64,000 bases of DNA from CAZOLI01 sp964580675 (GCA_964580675.1 CAZOLI010000004.1:65101-129100); one strand, 5' to 3'; numbered from the stretch's first letter, positions 52,258 through 62,294 are shown. The notes: generated by a model from the letters alone, not told the origin. Numbers and translations: made by a program.

Positions 52258-52939
52258 GCAGTTTCTACCGGTTGTATTTCTTTTCTTCCTGCTCTACCTG
52301 GGCCTGCTGATCGGGCTGTTCGTGTTCGTCCAGATCGAGGTGATCAGTTTTGCGTTCCGGCAGGTCGGCGTGTCGCCAAACCTTGCCGTGCTTCTGTTGC
52401 TGGGTTGTTTGCTCGGCAGTCTGATTAACATACCGATAACACGAATCAAGCGAGAACAACAGGTGGTTCAGGATCGAGTGGTCGAATTTTTTGGCTGGCG
52501 GTTCCGGGTGCCGAACACGACGAGACCGCTTGAGACCGTGATCACGATCAACCTGGGGGGAGCGGTTATTCCGGTCGCGCTCTCCGTTTTTGTTCTCGTC
52601 AGGAACCCCGGGCTTGTTCTTGGGGCACTGGGTGCGATCGGGATCGTTTCCGTTGTCGTGTATCAACTTTCTCAGGTAAAGAAGGGAGCCGGCATCGTCG
52701 TTCCCATGTTTGTTCCCCCGGTTCTTGCGGGAATTCTTGGTCTGGTTCTCGGCGGTAATAAACCACCACTTGTGGCGTATGTTTGCGGAACCCTTGGGAC
52801 CCTGATTGGTGCCGATCTGTTTAATCTGAAGGAAATAAAGAAGCTGGAGGCGCCCGTTGTTTCCATCGGGGGCGCGGGGACCTTTGACGGCATCTTTTTG
52901 ACCGGCATTATTGCTGTACTCATCGCTTCCATTTTGTAA
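52256..52939 (+). CDS. DUF1614 membrane protein
   Basis: A 227-residue membrane protein with about six hydrophobic segments. A conserved DUF1614-type core is recognised: FRQVGVSPNLAVLLLLGCLLGSLINIP, VVQDRVVEFFGWRF, INLGGAVIPVALS, GGAGTFDGIFLTGIIAVL. The family function is not established. A peptidase gene follows with a start 23 bases after its stop. Confidence 0.9.
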   Translation: MQFLPVVFLFFLLYLGLLIGLFVFVQIEVISFAFRQVGVSPNLAVLLLLGCLLGSLINIPITRIKREQQVVQDRVVEFFGWRFRVPNTTRPLETVITINLGGAVIPVALSVFVLVRNPGLVLGALGAIGIVSVVVYQLSQVKKGAGIVVPMFVPPVLAGILGLVLGGNKPPLVAYVCGTLGTLIGADLFNLKEIKKLEAPVVSIGGAGTFDGIFLTGIIAVLIASIL

Positions 52940-52961
52940 AAACCACAGAGGACCGAACGGC

Positions 52962-54902
52962 ATGACTGATTATGAACTTATTTCAAGGGATGTGTTGTTT
53001 GGCAATCCGGACCGAAATCACGTGCGGATTAGTCCGGAGGGAGAGCGGATCGCTTACCTGGCTCCCCGGGATGGGGTCATGAACGTTTTCGTGGGACCCC
53101 TGTCCGATCCGGAGGCCGCCGAACCGGTAACGGACAAATCGGATCGGGGGCCTATTTCGTTTTACTGGGCGTACACCGGAAATCACATTCTTTATCCGGA
53201 GGATGACGACGGCAACGAAAATTACCACCTTCACTGTGTGAATCTTGAGACCGGGGCCGATCGGGACCTGACCCCGTACGGGGAGATTCAGGTTCAGCTG
53301 CAGAGATTAACCCCCCGACACCCGGAGCAACTCCTTGTTTTAATGAATCGTCGGGATCCGGAGGTCCATGACGTGTTTCGGGTATCCATAACGGGTGGGG
53401 AACCGGAGATGGTTCTCGAAAACGACCGGCGTTTTCAACAATTTGTCTCGGACCGCGATCTTCGCGTTCGGTTCGGTCAGTACATGGAGCCGGACGGAAC
53501 GGTTCAACTGCTTCAGCGCAGGGACGACGAGTGGGAAGACTTTCAGACCATCACACCGGAGGATCATCTCAATACGTCGCCGCTGGGAGTGGATTCGAGC
53601 GGTACGTATCTGTACATGACGGACAGCCGTAATCGAGATACGTCGGCGCTTGTTCGTCATGATCTCGAGACCGGGGAACGCAAGGTGCTTGCCGAAAACG
53701 AAAACGCCGATGCCGGTGATGTGCTGCTGGATCCGGCGTCCGATCGACCGATGGCCGTGTCGTTTCAATATCAGCGTCGGACGTGGACGGTCGTGGATGA
53801 GGAGGTGTCCTCTGACTTTCAGACGCTTCGCGATCAGATGAGCGGTGATCTGCGGATTCTTGATCAGACGGAAAACAATGACACCTGGGTGGTGGCGGAC
53901 CTGAAGGACGATGGCCCGGTTGAATATTACAGGTATGACCGGGACCGTCAGGATCTGACATTCCTGTTTGTTAATCGAGATGATCTCCAGGACAGACCGC
54001 TTGTTCGGATGCAGCCCGAGATCATTACGTCCCGAGACGGACTGGACATGGTGAGTTATCTTCATCTACCGCCCGGAACGGAACGGAACGGAAGCTACGA
54101 GGGAGAGCCGCTGCCGGCGGTTTTGACCGTACACGGGGGACCCTGGGCGAGGAATACCTGGGGTTACAACCCAAGATTTCAGTGGCTGGCCAATCGTGGA
54201 TATGCCGTGATTACGGTGAATTTCCGGGGGTCCACGGGATTCGGCAAGTCGTTTCTGAATGCAGGAGATGGTGAGTGGGCCGGAAAAATGCACGACGATC
54301 TCATTGATGCGGTCGACTGGGCCGTGGAGGAAGGGGTGGCTGATCCGGAACGGATCGGCATTTACGGGGGGAGTTATGGTGGGTATGCGGTCCTTGTGGG
54401 ACTGACGTTTACACCGGATGTATTTGCCTGTGGCATCTGTGTTGCGGGGCCATCGAGTTTGCTCACCCTGATTAAGAATATACCCCCATACTGGGCGCCA
54501 ATGATCCCGATGTTAAAACGCCGTGTGGGTGCTGATCCGTCCACGGAAGAAGGACGTGAGTATCTGCTTGAACGATCGCCCATCTCCCGCGTGGACGACA
54601 TTAAAAAGCCCTTGCTCATGGGTTATGGGGCCAACGATCCCCGGGTCAAAAAGTCAGAGGCCGAGCAGTTTGTGGACGCCCTGGAGGAGAAGGACGTACC
54701 GGTTACCTACGCTCTCTTTCCGGACGAGGGTCATGGGTTTGTGCGTTCCGAAAACCGGTTGGCGATGAGTGCCGTGGCGGAATCGTTTCTCTCGGAACAT
54801 CTCGGGGGGCGCATGGAGCCAATAACCGACGACGTCCGGGAATCCAGTCTGAAACTGGAAGCCGGATCGGAACATGTACCGGGTCTGGAGGACGAAACGT
54901 AA
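52962..54902 (+). CDS. S9 prolyl oligopeptidase family peptidase
   Basis: A 646-residue soluble protease from the ATG at 52962. The N-terminal two-thirds form a beta propeller of repeating short strands (YLAPRDGVMNVFV; FYWAYTGNHILYP; DLETGERKVL), and residues 400-640 an alpha/beta hydrolase. The triad is Ser471 in GGSYGG, Asp559 in YGANDPRV and His591 in DEGHGF. It is close to acylaminoacyl-peptidase/dipeptidyl peptidase types, which cleave short peptides. No signal peptide, so it is cytosolic. It probably follows DUF1614 in one transcript. Confidence 0.93.
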   Translation: MTDYELISRDVLFGNPDRNHVRISPEGERIAYLAPRDGVMNVFVGPLSDPEAAEPVTDKSDRGPISFYWAYTGNHILYPEDDDGNENYHLHCVNLETGADRDLTPYGEIQVQLQRLTPRHPEQLLVLMNRRDPEVHDVFRVSITGGEPEMVLENDRRFQQFVSDRDLRVRFGQYMEPDGTVQLLQRRDDEWEDFQTITPEDHLNTSPLGVDSSGTYLYMTDSRNRDTSALVRHDLETGERKVLAENENADAGDVLLDPASDRPMAVSFQYQRRTWTVVDEEVSSDFQTLRDQMSGDLRILDQTENNDTWVVADLKDDGPVEYYRYDRDRQDLTFLFVNRDDLQDRPLVRMQPEIITSRDGLDMVSYLHLPPGTERNGSYEGEPLPAVLTVHGGPWARNTWGYNPRFQWLANRGYAVITVNFRGSTGFGKSFLNAGDGEWAGKMHDDLIDAVDWAVEEGVADPERIGIYGGSYGGYAVLVGLTFTPDVFACGICVAGPSSLLTLIKNIPPYWAPMIPMLKRRVGADPSTEEGREYLLERSPISRVDDIKKPLLMGYGANDPRVKKSEAEQFVDALEEKDVPVTYALFPDEGHGFVRSENRLAMSAVAESFLSEHLGGRMEPITDDVRESSLKLEAGSEHVPGLEDET

Positions 54903-54913
54903 AAAACGGTGTG

Positions 54914-55651
54914 TTACTCCGGATCGGCGGACGCCGATGATTCCTCTTCTTCCCGGTCCTGAAGGATGGCCCGGGCAAGCAGAAAATCGAGTCGGTTGTC
55001 GATGTCCACGCTTCGCTCCGGTGGCATCCGGAACGGCATGGTTTTCTCCGGGAGGAGGGAATCCTGATCCCGGAAGACGTCCGGCGTGGTGACGTACACC
55101 GCTCCGTTGACCCGGACGGTTTCCGGTTGGTCCTGACGCCGTTTCTCGACCTGTTCTTCGTCAAGCAGCGGCGAGAGCATTCCGTTTTTAATTCGAAAGC
55201 AATGATACGGAGAGTCATCCGGCGTGGTCACCGAGACAACGGCATCCGGTTCCTGGTTCCGGAACACCTCTACAGCACCGTCAATGTCCGAAGCCATCCG
55301 GAGTGGCGACGTCGGCTGAAGCAGAACAAATACGTCCGGAAGCCGGCGTTTTAACTCAAGTTGTTCGAGCACGTGCTGAACCACGTCCACCATCGGGGTA
55401 TCATCGTCGGCCAGTTCCGCCGGGCGCTCAATGACGTCGGCCCGGTATCGCCGGGCGGTGTCCTGAATTTCCGGGTCTTCCGAAGTGACGACAAACTCGT
55501 CCAGCGCACTGGATTTTCGCGCCTCCCGGATGGTGTGGGCAAGAACCGGTATTTCGTCCAACTCGAGGAGGTGTTTGTTCTCAAGCCCTTTGCTTCCTCC
55601 CCTTGCCGGACAGATGCCCGTAATCGTTTTGCTGTCATTTTTGTTGTTCAT
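54914..55651 (-). CDS. neuA: CMP-nonulosonate (acylneuraminate) cytidylyltransferase
   Basis: A 245-residue enzyme that activates a nonulosonic acid with CTP. Motifs: ICPARGGSKGLENKHLLEL (nucleotide loop), a hinge EFVVTSEDPEIQDTARRY, VLLQPTSPLR, and VRVNGAVYVTTPDVF with DIDNRLDF at the end. The specific sugar (sialic, legionaminic or pseudaminic acid) cannot be decided. Its start overlaps the neuB stop by four bases. The C-terminus is an acidic tail. Confidence 0.92.
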   Translation of the reverse strand: MNNKNDSKTITGICPARGGSKGLENKHLLELDEIPVLAHTIREARKSSALDEFVVTSEDPEIQDTARRYRADVIERPAELADDDTPMVDVVQHVLEQLELKRRLPDVFVLLQPTSPLRMASDIDGAVEVFRNQEPDAVVSVTTPDDSPYHCFRIKNGMLSPLLDEEQVEKRRQDQPETVRVNGAVYVTTPDVFRDQDSLLPEKTMPFRMPPERSVDIDNRLDFLLARAILQDREEEESSASADPE

Positions 55652-56748
55652 GACGATTGAAGGTGTTTTTCCTGAAGTATGGTCCCGGCCCGAATCGATT
55701 CAGCGGCGGTCCGTCCAATAACCTCCTCGAAGTCCGAGGCGGGGATGCCTGTGGCGGGCCGGAGGGCCACGAGGTCATCGGCCGATAGCGTTTCACCGGC
55801 ATCCACGTTCCGCCGGACGCCGACGCTTCGTCTGGCGTAGTTGCGCATTTCCAGTTCTTCCTCCGTCATTTCTTTTTCCCCGGAACCTATTGCTTTGTAA
55901 GCGGTTTGAATTCGTTCGACGTAGTCGAAGAGTTCCGGAATCTCAAGGGACGCGGCATGGTCCGGGCCCTCGTCCGTCCGATCCAGGGTCACGTGTTTCT
56001 CGAACAGACAGGAACCGAGAGCGGTCGCGATCTCCGCGGCGCGCATGCCGGTACTGTGATCGGAAAACCCGACGGGGATCCCGTAGCGCGACCGGTATGT
56101 TTCGATGGTGCGAAGATCAAAACTGGAGAACGGCGCGGGATAGAGAGACACACAATAAAGGACCACGAGATCCCGGGGGGATTCGCCTTTCTGATTGGGG
56201 CCCTCCCCTCGATAATCGGGTCGAAGAACTTCTATGGCCCGATCAATTTCCTCGAAGGACGCCATGCCGGTCGAGAGAATAACCGGGCGGTCCGTTTTTT
56301 GAACTTCGCCGAGGAGCTGATGATTTGTAAGGTCCCCGGAACCAATTTTGATGGCCGGGGGATCCAGGGTCTCGAGAAACGATAGGCTCTCGAGGTCGAA
56401 AGGGGTTGCGAGGAAATCCACTCCTTCCTCCCGAGCCGCTCCGGCGAGTTCCTCGAAGAAGGAAAACGGAAGTTCCATCCGCCCAAGAAGGTTCCGCTGT
56501 GATTTCAGGGACCGGTTCATCTGTTCCTTCTGGTAGGGTGCCGGATCGGCCGCCGGCGAAACGAGATCGTCCGTTCGGTAGACCTGGAATTTCACCGCAT
56601 CCACACCGGCACCCGCGGATTTCCGAAGAAGCTGCAGTGCTCGGTCCTGCTTCCCGTTGTGGTTGATCCCCACCTCGGCGACGATGTAAGGAGGATGATC
56701 CGGGCCAACGGGTCTTTCGTGAAGATGAACGTCGCCGGCTGTGTTCAT
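55648..56748 (-). CDS. neuB: N-acetylneuraminate/nonulosonate synthase
   Basis: Condenses phosphoenolpyruvate with a C6 amino sugar to make a nonulosonic acid. 366 residues from the ATG at 56748. TIM-barrel motifs IVAEVGINHNGKQDRALQLL, VKFQVYRTDDL, FLATPFDLESL and GFSDHSTG are intact, and the C-terminal SAF domain follows (ARRSVGVRRNVDAGETLSAD, RPATGIPASDFEEVIG). The ATG overlaps the preceding phosphatase stop by four bases. With neuA the pair makes an activated surface sugar. Confidence 0.93.
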   Translation of the reverse strand: MNTAGDVHLHERPVGPDHPPYIVAEVGINHNGKQDRALQLLRKSAGAGVDAVKFQVYRTDDLVSPAADPAPYQKEQMNRSLKSQRNLLGRMELPFSFFEELAGAAREEGVDFLATPFDLESLSFLETLDPPAIKIGSGDLTNHQLLGEVQKTDRPVILSTGMASFEEIDRAIEVLRPDYRGEGPNQKGESPRDLVVLYCVSLYPAPFSSFDLRTIETYRSRYGIPVGFSDHSTGMRAAEIATALGSCLFEKHVTLDRTDEGPDHAASLEIPELFDYVERIQTAYKAIGSGEKEMTEEELEMRNYARRSVGVRRNVDAGETLSADDLVALRPATGIPASDFEEVIGRTAAESIRAGTILQEKHLQSS

Positions 56749-57608
56749 TCCTTGCTTTCTTCTGGAACTCGACCCTGAATTTCGTCGAGAATGTCGAGGA
56801 AGTTTTCCGCGGCCGGCGTCCATCCGTCCGGACCGATTTCTTCGATCAGGTTCACGTCTTCCACCTGTTCCGCAATACGCTCATCGTGTTCTCCATCCGG
56901 TTTCTTGACGGCGTACGGATGGTCCACTTCCTGCAGCATGGAAATGTCATTCTGGCTGTCACCGATACCTCCGGTGGGAACGTCTTCGTGTGCTTCACTG
57001 TACCGATTCATCAGCCACTGAACCGCTTTTCCCTTGTCGCAGTCCCGCTGGAGGTGGAGGAAACGACCTCCTTCCTGAACCGTGATGTCGCTGCCCACGC
57101 ACCAGGAGATAAATTCCTGTTTCCTTGTTTCATTGCCCATGAACTGTACGGGGACGGTGTGGTCTCTTTTTAGTGCTTTTTCCGCTTCCTCCACGCTTAA
57201 CCCGGTTTTTACGGAGAAGGTCTCCGGGCTCATGTCCAGGATGGTTTTTGCTTTAAAATCTCCCTGATCCCGAATCTGACGAAATTCATTCAGAATTTGT
57301 TCCGCCCGTTTTCCCAGCTCAACAAACCGAAATCCGCCGGCGGCGCGCTGACCGGGTTCGTGAGCGTATGTGTGATCGGACTCAAGCACAAGGCCTCCAC
57401 CGTTTTCGATGATGGCCGGACTGTCCAGGTCAAGGATGTTTCGCCACTGACGAACCTCTTCCCAGGTTTTGCTGGAGCAGAGAACAACTTCCACGTTCTC
57501 CATACGGCACCATTCAAGACCGGTTCGAGCGGGTTTCCACTCGTAACTTTCGTGATCGAGAAGAGTTCCATCGAGGTCCGTGAAGAGAAATCCTCGAATG
57601 TTATTCAT
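56745..57608 (-). CDS. HAD-IIB phosphatase (mannosyl-3-phosphoglycerate phosphatase-like)
   Basis: A 287-residue HAD phosphatase. Motif I is FTDLDGTLLD (nucleophile Asp), motif II is CSSKT, and motif IV is GIGDSQNDISML; IIENGGGLV is characteristic of the MPGP subgroup. The MPGP reaction makes mannosylglycerate, but its place between a TPR gene and neuB suggests that it may instead dephosphorylate a nonulosonate or precursor sugar phosphate (inference). Overlaps both neighbours by a few bases. Confidence 0.85.
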   Translation of the reverse strand: MNNIRGFLFTDLDGTLLDHESYEWKPARTGLEWCRMENVEVVLCSSKTWEEVRQWRNILDLDSPAIIENGGGLVLESDHTYAHEPGQRAAGGFRFVELGKRAEQILNEFRQIRDQGDFKAKTILDMSPETFSVKTGLSVEEAEKALKRDHTVPVQFMGNETRKQEFISWCVGSDITVQEGGRFLHLQRDCDKGKAVQWLMNRYSEAHEDVPTGGIGDSQNDISMLQEVDHPYAVKKPDGEHDERIAEQVEDVNLIEEIGPDGWTPAAENFLDILDEIQGRVPEESKE

Positions 57609-60357
57609 TTGCCCTTATGGTGAAATAAACGTGATCAGCTGAGACATGGTCCGCCGTCTCCAGTTTGACGAGAAGCGGTCCGGAACGATTTATCGTCAGT
57701 TTATAAAAATCTTTTTTCTTTTGAAGGGTCCGTTCCTTTTCGTCTTCTCCCGGTCCTCGAACGGTTACGGAACGGATCAGCCCGGAATCCGTTTCGTCGC
57801 GGGAGGAATCAGCACCGTCATTCAACGACAAATTTTTGAGTCGAATACGGAAACCGGCTGTTCCGTCCCGACCAAATTCCGCCCGAACGGCCACCCGGTG
57901 CACCGGCGAATTGGTGTTTTTAACCCAGATGTATTGATTCGTCTTATACGGATGTCCCTGTGCCGCGCGGATCTGCCCGGTGGCTGTTTGGACGATTTGC
58001 AGGAAGTCACGCCGATCAAATTGATGCTTCTTCGAGGGCGGGAACATCTCCTTGATTTGCTTCGGGGACGGTTCAGCCCCGAGACGACTCCTGACAAACA
58101 ATCGAACCATTTTTGCCGCGATTGTGTCTGCGTTTTCGTCAGGGTTCCCGATTCGGATCGATGGGGTCCCTTCTTCACTGGCTTCCGTGATTTTCTGTTC
58201 CTTCCGAAGCCACGAAAACACATTATCTGCTCCCTCCAGATCCTCGTCGGTTTTCGGGCTGGAATTCGGCACAGCACCTGCGGCTCCGGCCAGGTACCGG
58301 TTCCGGGTTGTTTTGATCCAGCCGGGTTGTACGGTGATTTCGGGCTCCTTCCGGCTCCGTGTTCCATGCTGTCGTCCGGCGAGGTATCCGAGGAGGGATG
58401 AAAGGTATTCGGAACGATACGTTCCGGTTTCCAGCAATAGCATTGCCAGGGTGTTCGTACCGATGGCCAGTCCCGCGATTGCGGACCGGAATTTTTTTTC
58501 GGGGGACGTGTTTTTCCAGGTAAAGAGGGAGCGGAAAAAAGGGTAGGTTCCCGGGTCCTGGTCCGGGAACCAGTCCAGTGAACCGCCCTCTTCGTTCTGG
58601 TTCTGGACAAACGAGGTCAGAACAGAATCCAGCGCTTGATGCCGTGCCAGCAATACGGGGAGAAATTTTTCCGGCTGTTCCGCCTTTTTCAGCAGGAGGG
58701 ACGTTGTGTTCGAAAGCCAATTGTTATTTCCGGGTGTGGATACCAGACGACCCAGTACATAAAAGAGGAGGGGGTTTGAGAGGTTTTCGGACAGCAGCAC
58801 ATCGACGGCTTCCTCGGGCGGGTATATTTTCGGCAGACGAAACCAGTTACGGGTCGCAAGGGACCACCGGAGGGAATTTTTGGCGTTTTTCCACACGGAC
58901 AGCAGTTTTTCGGAAAACGACGGCATCTCTGTGGAGCCGGCAACCTCCGTAAGAACAGAGCGAAGAATTTCCCGATCATCCGGTTTGATCTCCCGGTCCC
59001 CGCCGTTTTGAAGGTCCGATTCGCTGTGCATTAATCCTTCGTGACGGAGTCGATACAGAAAATGCCGGAGGCGAAGCCGTTGTTTCCTCTCCGTCGTCAG
59101 TGCCCGACCCGAAAGAATCGAGGTGACCTGTTTCAGGGAATGCTCGGAGATGGGTTCCTCGCCATCCGCTTTTCGAATTGCTGCGTGTCGTGATTCCCGT
59201 CGGAAGGATTTTTTGAGATTCCTGTTCCCGAACTCAAACTGGTTTTCGAGGTATGAGACCTCCTGTTCGAATTTCTGCATCCATTCAAGTTCTCCAGCGA
59301 CGCCGGCGAGGCGATGACCGATTCGAAACAGGGAAAGTGCCTGATCCGGTTCCTCCTGGTGAACGTGGACCTGCCCACGCATCATGTGAAGCCGGATTTG
59401 TGTGGAGAAATCCGGGTGGGAATTCAGCAGACCCCAGGCATACTTTGTTTCTCGAACGGCCGAGGATCGGTTTCCCTGTTTGAACAAGATGCGTGCGCGA
59501 CGCAAATACGAACGGCCCCGGAGGATTCGGTTCTCCGTGCGAGAGGCATACTCCGTCGCCTTTCGTGAAAGAAACAGGTTCCTGCGCGAATCATTGCCCG
59601 TTCTGGAAATTGTGAGGAGGTCCTCCGCAAGGGTTTTGAGTATGCCTGTTCCCGCTTCCTTCAATTTGCGGGCAATTTCCTTCATGTTCTCCGTGGACCG
59701 GCGGTTCATTTCCTGTCCCATAAATGAACTTCGAGTAAGCAGGAGCTGGGCGTAGGCGGTGGGATATCCCTCCGTCCGGCAGATTTTTTCAAGTCGGGTA
59801 AGGGTGGAAAGGATTTGGGGCCGGGCGGCTCCGGAGGAGGCCAGGGAGCCGATGAAACCGTTCATGGCTTTCGCCGCCAGAGCCGGAGCCAGGGCCGTGT
59901 CCGATCGAATCAGGGCGGACCAGTAAAAATCCCGGGCTTTTTTGTATTTTTTCCGAACATCCCGGAGCCGGGCCTGGCGGATCAGAATTTCGATCTTTAG
60001 TTTTCGGTTTTTCATCTCCCCTTTCCGGGAAGCTGCCGTTCGGTAGTGTTCCGCAAAATCCGGGCTTCCTTTCTCCTCAAACAGAAGATCCCCGAGTGCG
60101 ATGTGGGCCCGGACGAGAACGGCTGTGTTCTTTCGCTGTTCCGCGACCTGAATGGCGGATTTATATTTTTTCTCGGCACGATTCAGCCGGCCGTTGCGTT
60201 GATGGGATTTTGCCTCCCTCAGGAGCTGACGGGAATCACGGTCTTCTCCTTCCTGTGCGAAAACCGGGATGGAGGAATGAACCAGGAGAAGAAAACCGAA
60301 ACTCAGCAAAAATCCTGGGGCCGGATTCCAATTCAGGGGCGGTATTAATCGCCGCAT
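57601..60357 (-). CDS. Large secreted TPR-like protein, first gene of the neuBA operon
   Basis: A 918-residue exported protein from the Met at 60357 (signal FLLSFGFLLLVHSSIPVFA). At least the first 350 residues are helical TPR-type repeats (LLREAKSHQRNGRLNRAEKKYKSA; VLVRAHIALGDLLFEE; RSYLRRARILFKQGNRSSA). The middle is an uncharacterised helical array and the C-terminal 150 residues contain a beta-rich domain (HRVAVRAEFGRDGTAGFRI). No enzyme motif found. It precedes and overlaps the phosphatase gene by eight bases. Its relation to surface sugar synthesis is unclear. Confidence 0.75.
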   Translation of the reverse strand: MRRLIPPLNWNPAPGFLLSFGFLLLVHSSIPVFAQEGEDRDSRQLLREAKSHQRNGRLNRAEKKYKSAIQVAEQRKNTAVLVRAHIALGDLLFEEKGSPDFAEHYRTAASRKGEMKNRKLKIEILIRQARLRDVRKKYKKARDFYWSALIRSDTALAPALAAKAMNGFIGSLASSGAARPQILSTLTRLEKICRTEGYPTAYAQLLLTRSSFMGQEMNRRSTENMKEIARKLKEAGTGILKTLAEDLLTISRTGNDSRRNLFLSRKATEYASRTENRILRGRSYLRRARILFKQGNRSSAVRETKYAWGLLNSHPDFSTQIRLHMMRGQVHVHQEEPDQALSLFRIGHRLAGVAGELEWMQKFEQEVSYLENQFEFGNRNLKKSFRRESRHAAIRKADGEEPISEHSLKQVTSILSGRALTTERKQRLRLRHFLYRLRHEGLMHSESDLQNGGDREIKPDDREILRSVLTEVAGSTEMPSFSEKLLSVWKNAKNSLRWSLATRNWFRLPKIYPPEEAVDVLLSENLSNPLLFYVLGRLVSTPGNNNWLSNTTSLLLKKAEQPEKFLPVLLARHQALDSVLTSFVQNQNEEGGSLDWFPDQDPGTYPFFRSLFTWKNTSPEKKFRSAIAGLAIGTNTLAMLLLETGTYRSEYLSSLLGYLAGRQHGTRSRKEPEITVQPGWIKTTRNRYLAGAAGAVPNSSPKTDEDLEGADNVFSWLRKEQKITEASEEGTPSIRIGNPDENADTIAAKMVRLFVRSRLGAEPSPKQIKEMFPPSKKHQFDRRDFLQIVQTATGQIRAAQGHPYKTNQYIWVKNTNSPVHRVAVRAEFGRDGTAGFRIRLKNLSLNDGADSSRDETDSGLIRSVTVRGPGEDEKERTLQKKKDFYKLTINRSGPLLVKLETADHVSADHVYFTIRANE

Positions 60358-60512
60358 GTTACAATACAAAGAGCTGGCCGGTGTTCGCGATTAGCATGCT
60401 GATTTTATCAACCGAGATTTGGAAAAGCAATTTTCAAACCGGTGGTCCATGACCGATCATTGCGGTATGTGCAGATTCCGGGGTCGGTGTTGTCCCTGTG
60501 CTGAACAGCAAA

Positions 60513-60875
60513 TCACGAACTGTCTCTGGAGCGAGTCATTTCCACGGCAGCCGATTCAGCGTTCGGGATCGCCTCCGGTTTTTCCACACGGACCGTGACG
60601 CTGTCAACGGCGTTCGGTGCCAGACAGATGTCCAGAAGATCCCCGGCCAGCGCCTCCATGGTTTGCCAGGACGACCGATCGACGAGCTCCGATATTCGAT
60701 ACGTTAGTTCGTGATAATCCACGGAATCTTCCAGCCGGTCCGTTTCGGCGACCCGGGATAGGTCCACCCGGAGTTCGAGACTGATCCTGATCTCCTGTTT
60801 GGATTCGCGTTCGCTCTCATCGACACCGATGTGTCCCTGAACCACCAGATTGTTTATGTGGATGTGGTCGTTCAT
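60513..60875 (-). CDS. folB: Dihydroneopterin aldolase
   Basis: Folate synthesis: cleaves dihydroneopterin to hydroxymethyldihydropterin. The 120 residues follow the family: INNLVVQGHIGVDESERESKQEI with a conserved Glu, LEDSVDYHELTYRISELV, MEALAGDLLDICL and the C-terminal VRVEKPEAIPNAESAAVEM. Lies 6 bases after the Xaa-Pro peptidase gene. No other folate genes are near. Confidence 0.9.
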   Translation of the reverse strand: MNDHIHINNLVVQGHIGVDESERESKQEIRISLELRVDLSRVAETDRLEDSVDYHELTYRISELVDRSSWQTMEALAGDLLDICLAPNAVDSVTVRVEKPEAIPNAESAAVEMTRSRDSS

Positions 60876-60881
60876 TCCGGA

Positions 60882-62294
60882 CTACCAGGGATTTTTTTCT
60901 GATTCGGAATCCTTCCCGGCGTCTTCCCTGTCATTGTCATTTTTCTGATCGGTGGTTCCGTTCCCCTTCCACTCCGGATATATTTTGTTTATCCACGAGT
61001 GATCTTCGGATGGGGGAACCGCCATGTCTTCTTCCTGACCGGATCCTTTTTCGCTCATCAGTTCTTCAACGTCTTTTACCGATTTTGGCAATTCATCGGT
61101 CAGGTTTACGTATCCATCCTGTGAAACGACAACGTCGTCCTCAATCCGAATTCCGAGGTCTTCTTTCTCAATGTAGATCCCCGGTTCCACGGTAAGTACC
61201 ATACCGGGTTTTAGTTTCGCCATTTTAGCTCCGGGATCGTGCACGTTTAATCCGAGCCAGTGGGAGGTGGCGTGCGTAAAATACTGACGATATCCCTTGT
61301 CGGCGATCACACTGCTGGCCGCACGGTGGACATCCATCATGGTGTTTCCGGGTTTTACTTTTTTCAGGGCTTCTTTCAGTGCTTTATGAACAATTTTATA
61401 AAGTTCCTTCTGCCGTTCCGTGAAGGAGCCGTCCACCGGTATGGTGCGGGTTACGTCCGCCGAGTAATGATTGTACATGGCTCCGATGTCCATCACGAGG
61501 GTTTCATTTTTCTTCATGCGGCGTGAATTTTCCATGTAATGAAGGATGGTGGAGTTGGGACCGGACCCCACGATTGAACCAAAAGCGGTGCCTTCGGCCC
61601 CATTCATGAAGAATACCCGCTCGATCACCGACTCAATCATCCATTCGCCAGCGCCGGGTTCGGCATTTCGAAATGCCTGTCGGTGGGAGGATCGTGTGAT
61701 GTCCGTGGCCTGTTTTAGTTGTATCAATTCGGCCGGGCTCTTCACGAGGCGCATTCCCCGCGTCAGGGACCGTGACGACGTGAGGTCTCCCGCATTTTGA
61801 ATTTCGTTTGTAACCGGGTAATCCTCGGGCCGGGTGTTCAGATAAATCACGGAAGGATTCTTCTCCTCAGGGGTGTTCGCCAGGTCCTCCGGAAGTTCTT
61901 TCACCGGTCGGATCGTTTTAAACCCATATTTTTCAGCTGTTTTTTTGTTCGGGGCGGGCATGGAATGGTTCCAGCGCTTCTCCTCTGTCGTGGGTTCAGG
62001 CACATAGAAACTACTTTTTTCGGAGGAAATCAAAAGATAGCCTTTTTTATGTATGCTTCCGGTCAGGTAGTAAAAATCGTCCTCCTGGGCGCCAAATTTG
62101 TTTTCGTAACCCTTCAGCAGGAGAAGCTCGTCGTCGTTAAGCTTTTCCTGAATTTTTGAACGGCGCTCCTGATATTCCTTGGTCGGTATGCCATTCAGAA
62201 ACGCCGGATCCTCCGCGTGTGCGGCAAGCGCAAGTACGGGCAGTATAAACGCGGTAACGAACAATTTATGAAAGAGGCCTCGATGAGTGATCAT
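60882..62294 (-). CDS. Secreted Xaa-Pro aminopeptidase (M24B)
   Basis: A 470-residue exported pita-bread metallopeptidase; the N-terminal signal FVTAFILPVLALAAHA is clear. The N-terminal domain (YLTGSIHKKGYLLI) and M24 core are complete, with five metal-ligand motifs: DIGAMYNHYSADVTRT (two Asp), HATSHWLGLNVHD (His), VEPGIYI (Glu) and RIEDDVVV (Glu). It releases the N-terminal residue from Xaa-Pro peptides. The C-terminus has a 60-residue disordered acidic tail. It heads a short operon with folB. Confidence 0.95.
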   Translation of the reverse strand: MITHRGLFHKLFVTAFILPVLALAAHAEDPAFLNGIPTKEYQERRSKIQEKLNDDELLLLKGYENKFGAQEDDFYYLTGSIHKKGYLLISSEKSSFYVPEPTTEEKRWNHSMPAPNKKTAEKYGFKTIRPVKELPEDLANTPEEKNPSVIYLNTRPEDYPVTNEIQNAGDLTSSRSLTRGMRLVKSPAELIQLKQATDITRSSHRQAFRNAEPGAGEWMIESVIERVFFMNGAEGTAFGSIVGSGPNSTILHYMENSRRMKKNETLVMDIGAMYNHYSADVTRTIPVDGSFTERQKELYKIVHKALKEALKKVKPGNTMMDVHRAASSVIADKGYRQYFTHATSHWLGLNVHDPGAKMAKLKPGMVLTVEPGIYIEKEDLGIRIEDDVVVSQDGYVNLTDELPKSVKDVEELMSEKGSGQEEDMAVPPSEDHSWINKIYPEWKGNGTTDQKNDNDREDAGKDSESEKNPW

